Of a stretch of DNA of 37,199 nt, positions 35,582-37,199 are shown one piece after another. The notes under the pieces are model-generated. The model was not told the origin of the DNA, ran no database searches, and saw only the letters and a program-made list of their open reading frames with translations. Origin of the DNA: a virus; IMG/VR virus record IMGVR_UViG_3300021197_001246, positions 1 to 37,199 of that record; one strand, 5' to 3'. Both the position numbers and the translations under genes were made by a program. Every line of letters starts with the position of its first letter. Within the stretch, counting starts at the first letter, position 1.

Positions 35582-37199
35582 ATGGCTATCGAGCAACCTA
35601 CAACGCCGCCAACTATAACAGATTTACCGCCAGCACCGAATAGCGGCACAGATACACCTAGCGAGTTTGACGCTAAAGCAAATGTATTTGTTGCTGGTCA
35701 AGTTGGCTTGCCGCCTGAGCAAAACACAGCAAACTCATGGGTAAAAGAAACGTCAGACATTACATACAACAACGCGCTAGAGTCACAAGCAAGCGCTACG
35801 GCTTCTTCGACTTCTGCCACTCAGTCTGAGCAATCAGCAAGAGATTCAGAGGCAAGCGCCAACTATGTTGGACTTTGGTCTAGCTTAACTGGCTCGCTAA
35901 GCACTGGCGTTAGTGTCGGTCACGAAGGTGGCATATGGCGTTTAAATGTGAATCTATCAGATGTCACGACAAGTGAACCAAGCTTAACCAACACTGATTG
36001 GCAGCTTGGAATGATTAGAGCTACAGACTTGCAGGTAGAGCAAGGTACTCAGTACACAATGCCTGATTCATTGCAGCTTAATAACTTTGTAAAGCGCGAA
36101 TGGTCAAGCCTAACAACGCCTAAAACTTATAATGATTCATGCTGGTTTAATGGTAAAGAATACTTCATCAGAAACCCAGTTGATGACCCTAGTTTTTCAC
36201 CACCTGATAGGGCTGGGCGCAGTTACTATAATTATGGTGCATCGGATAGCATTAATATTGCAATTGATTTAGTTTCAGGCCAAAAAATCAAAGCGGGTTA
36301 TATCTCACCTTCAAGCTTTATAAGTAAGGATATAATCACTGGCATTTTATCACTTAGCTCAGATGGTACTTACAATATAGTTAGCGGCTTTGATGTATAC
36401 ATTGATGGAAGCTTAATATCTGGATCAACTAAATATAGCGCTGACGGATTGGTGCATGAAGTATTAATAACCATGAATGCATCATTTTCTATTACAAGTG
36501 TGTCTTTGCTTAGCTCGCTTGAAATACTAAGCACTACAGATGAAAGGCTGAGCTACTACCCGTTAGCTCGCGATGTGAACGATTATAACTCAGGTGTTTT
36601 GACTGTAGACCCTGAATTTACTTGGGCTGAAAACTTTACTTTAGGCGCTGGATGGTCAATTTCTAACAATGCACTTATCGGTGTTGCTGGGTCACAATCA
36701 AGCGTTACAACTCAATTGCAAGGTAGAACATTAAGCAAAGTTACAATACTTGCTAATCTGAATATTAACGCCGGATCAATAACTGTAGGCGATGAAACAT
36801 TTACGAATACAGGGTTTGCACATCAAGTAATAACGCAAACAAGTGACACGCTAACCATTACAAAGTCCTCTGACTTTGACGGCAGTATTGATTATTTAGG
36901 CTGCAAGAATAGCGAGGTTAAACAAGTAACTGATTTGTTAGGTAGTTTAAGCGGCTCGTCTAGGTGGTCAGGCATAGCAAGCGCTGATAATGGCTTACTG
37001 TATTGCGCTCCATTTAATTCAACACAAGTGCTAGAGATTAACCCAGTAAACAATACAACAAGTTTATTTGGGAGTTTAAGTGGTACAAGCAAGTGGCAAG
37101 GCATAGCAAGCGCTGATAACGGCTTACTGTACTGCGCTCCATACAGCTCGAATCAAGTGCTAGAGATTGACCCTATAAATAAAACAACAAACCTATTTG
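35582..37199 (+). CDS. Receptor-binding tail fibre, N-terminal part (continues at base 1)
   Basis: Starts at the ATG directly following the previous stop (AGAGGA about ten bases upstream) and has no stop before the window end. Residues 1-60 are Pro-rich and likely attach to the tail. Residues about 60-95 form an Ala/Ser-rich coiled segment (ESQASATASSTSATQSEQSA). Beta-rich domains follow (HEGGIWRLNVNLSDV then TDWQLGMI, as in many tail fibres). Repeats begin at residue 452 (36935). The gene ends at base 851 after wrapping, giving 822 aa. Fibre call is from N-terminal style and location. Confidence 0.85.
   Translation, partial: MAIEQPTTPPTITDLPPAPNSGTDTPSEFDAKANVFVAGQVGLPPEQNTANSWVKETSDITYNNALESQASATASSTSATQSEQSARDSEASANYVGLWSSLTGSLSTGVSVGHEGGIWRLNVNLSDVTTSEPSLTNTDWQLGMIRATDLQVEQGTQYTMPDSLQLNNFVKREWSSLTTPKTYNDSCWFNGKEYFIRNPVDDPSFSPPDRAGRSYYNYGASDSINIAIDLVSGQKIKAGYISPSSFISKDIITGILSLSSDGTYNIVSGFDVYIDGSLISGSTKYSADGLVHEVLITMNASFSITSVSLLSSLEILSTTDERLSYYPLARDVNDYNSGVLTVDPEFTWAENFTLGAGWSISNNALIGVAGSQSSVTTQLQGRTLSKVTILANLNINAGSITVGDETFTNTGFAHQVITQTSDTLTITKSSDFDGSIDYLGCKNSEVKQVTDLLGSLSGSSRWSGIASADNGLLYCAPFNSTQVLEINPVNNTTSLFGSLSGTSKWQGIASADNGLLYCAPYSSNQVLEIDPINKTTNLF
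36935..37199 (+). repeat. 129-bp tandem repeats, units 1, 2 and start of 3
   Basis: Units start at 36935, 37064 and 37193. The third has only seven bases before the window ends and is completed by bases 1-122. Same consensus as at 1-509. Unit 1 is the most diverged at its end (EINPVNNTT versus EIDPINKTT). Confidence 0.95.

Noticed and set aside
36935-37199. Tandem repeats as a CRISPR array or non-coding minisatellite
   Set aside because: Units are 129 bp, exact multiples of three, open in one frame and encode a conserved 43-residue motif; no spacer-like unique segments.
1-37199. tRNA genes
   Set aside because: No cloverleaf with TTCRANY and matching acceptor stem was noticed by eye; a tRNAscan run would settle it.

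Overview
The window reads as one complete, circularly closed genome of a tailed siphovirus of an AT-rich host, probably a marine gammaproteobacterium. The host is a guess from base composition and gene style. The last and first bases fall inside the same gene. Joining base 37199 to base 1 restores the reading frame and also completes a 129-bp tandem repeat exactly (7 + 122 bases). No integrase, CI-type repressor, tRNA, CRISPR array or intact transposase gene was seen.

Layout from base 1: the 3' part of the receptor-binding tail fibre gene, three further tail or entry genes including a permuted NlpC/P60-type hydrolase, membrane proteins and a candidate holin (to 3124). A leftward lysis block (3125-4576) follows: a second holin-like protein, a GH24 endolysin, two helix-turn-helix proteins and a one-TM peptide. 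A leftward early operon (4754-7064) encodes a RusA-type resolvase, SSB, Gp157-like protein, ERF annealing protein and a small RHH protein, driven from an operator-covered divergent promoter. Rightward from 7201 come a secreted protein, an HNH endonuclease, a Rha/KilAC antirepressor, lambda O- and P-like replication genes with iterons inside O, a C5-cytosine methyltransferase flanked by 16-bp direct repeats, and small regulators including a Cro-like one.

From about 13337 the late rightward region holds terS, terL, MuF, portal, scaffold, major capsid protein, lectin-like virion proteins, connectors, tail tube, a gpG/gpGT pair with a clear -1 frameshift site, a 1446-aa tape measure protein and the tail fibre gene, which runs off the end. 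Three accessory cassettes interrupt it: 15547-15938 (a promoter, a highly structured ~90-nt RNA segment and a 73-aa ORF), 17835-20141 (divergent, bidirectional promoter) and 25818-26737 (leftward, with an exported protein and very small genes).

The genes fit a standard programme. The early operons recombine and replicate DNA by an ERF/SSB/RusA plus O/P-like route, the late block packages DNA and builds a siphovirus particle, and a holin/GH24 lysis block releases it. The least explained parts are the structured RNA module at 15547-15672, the GC-rich pseudoknot-capable leader at 23779-23864, the six-repeat propeller fibre, and the accessory cassettes sharing related promoter sequences. All functions are assigned by reading motifs; no database search was run.
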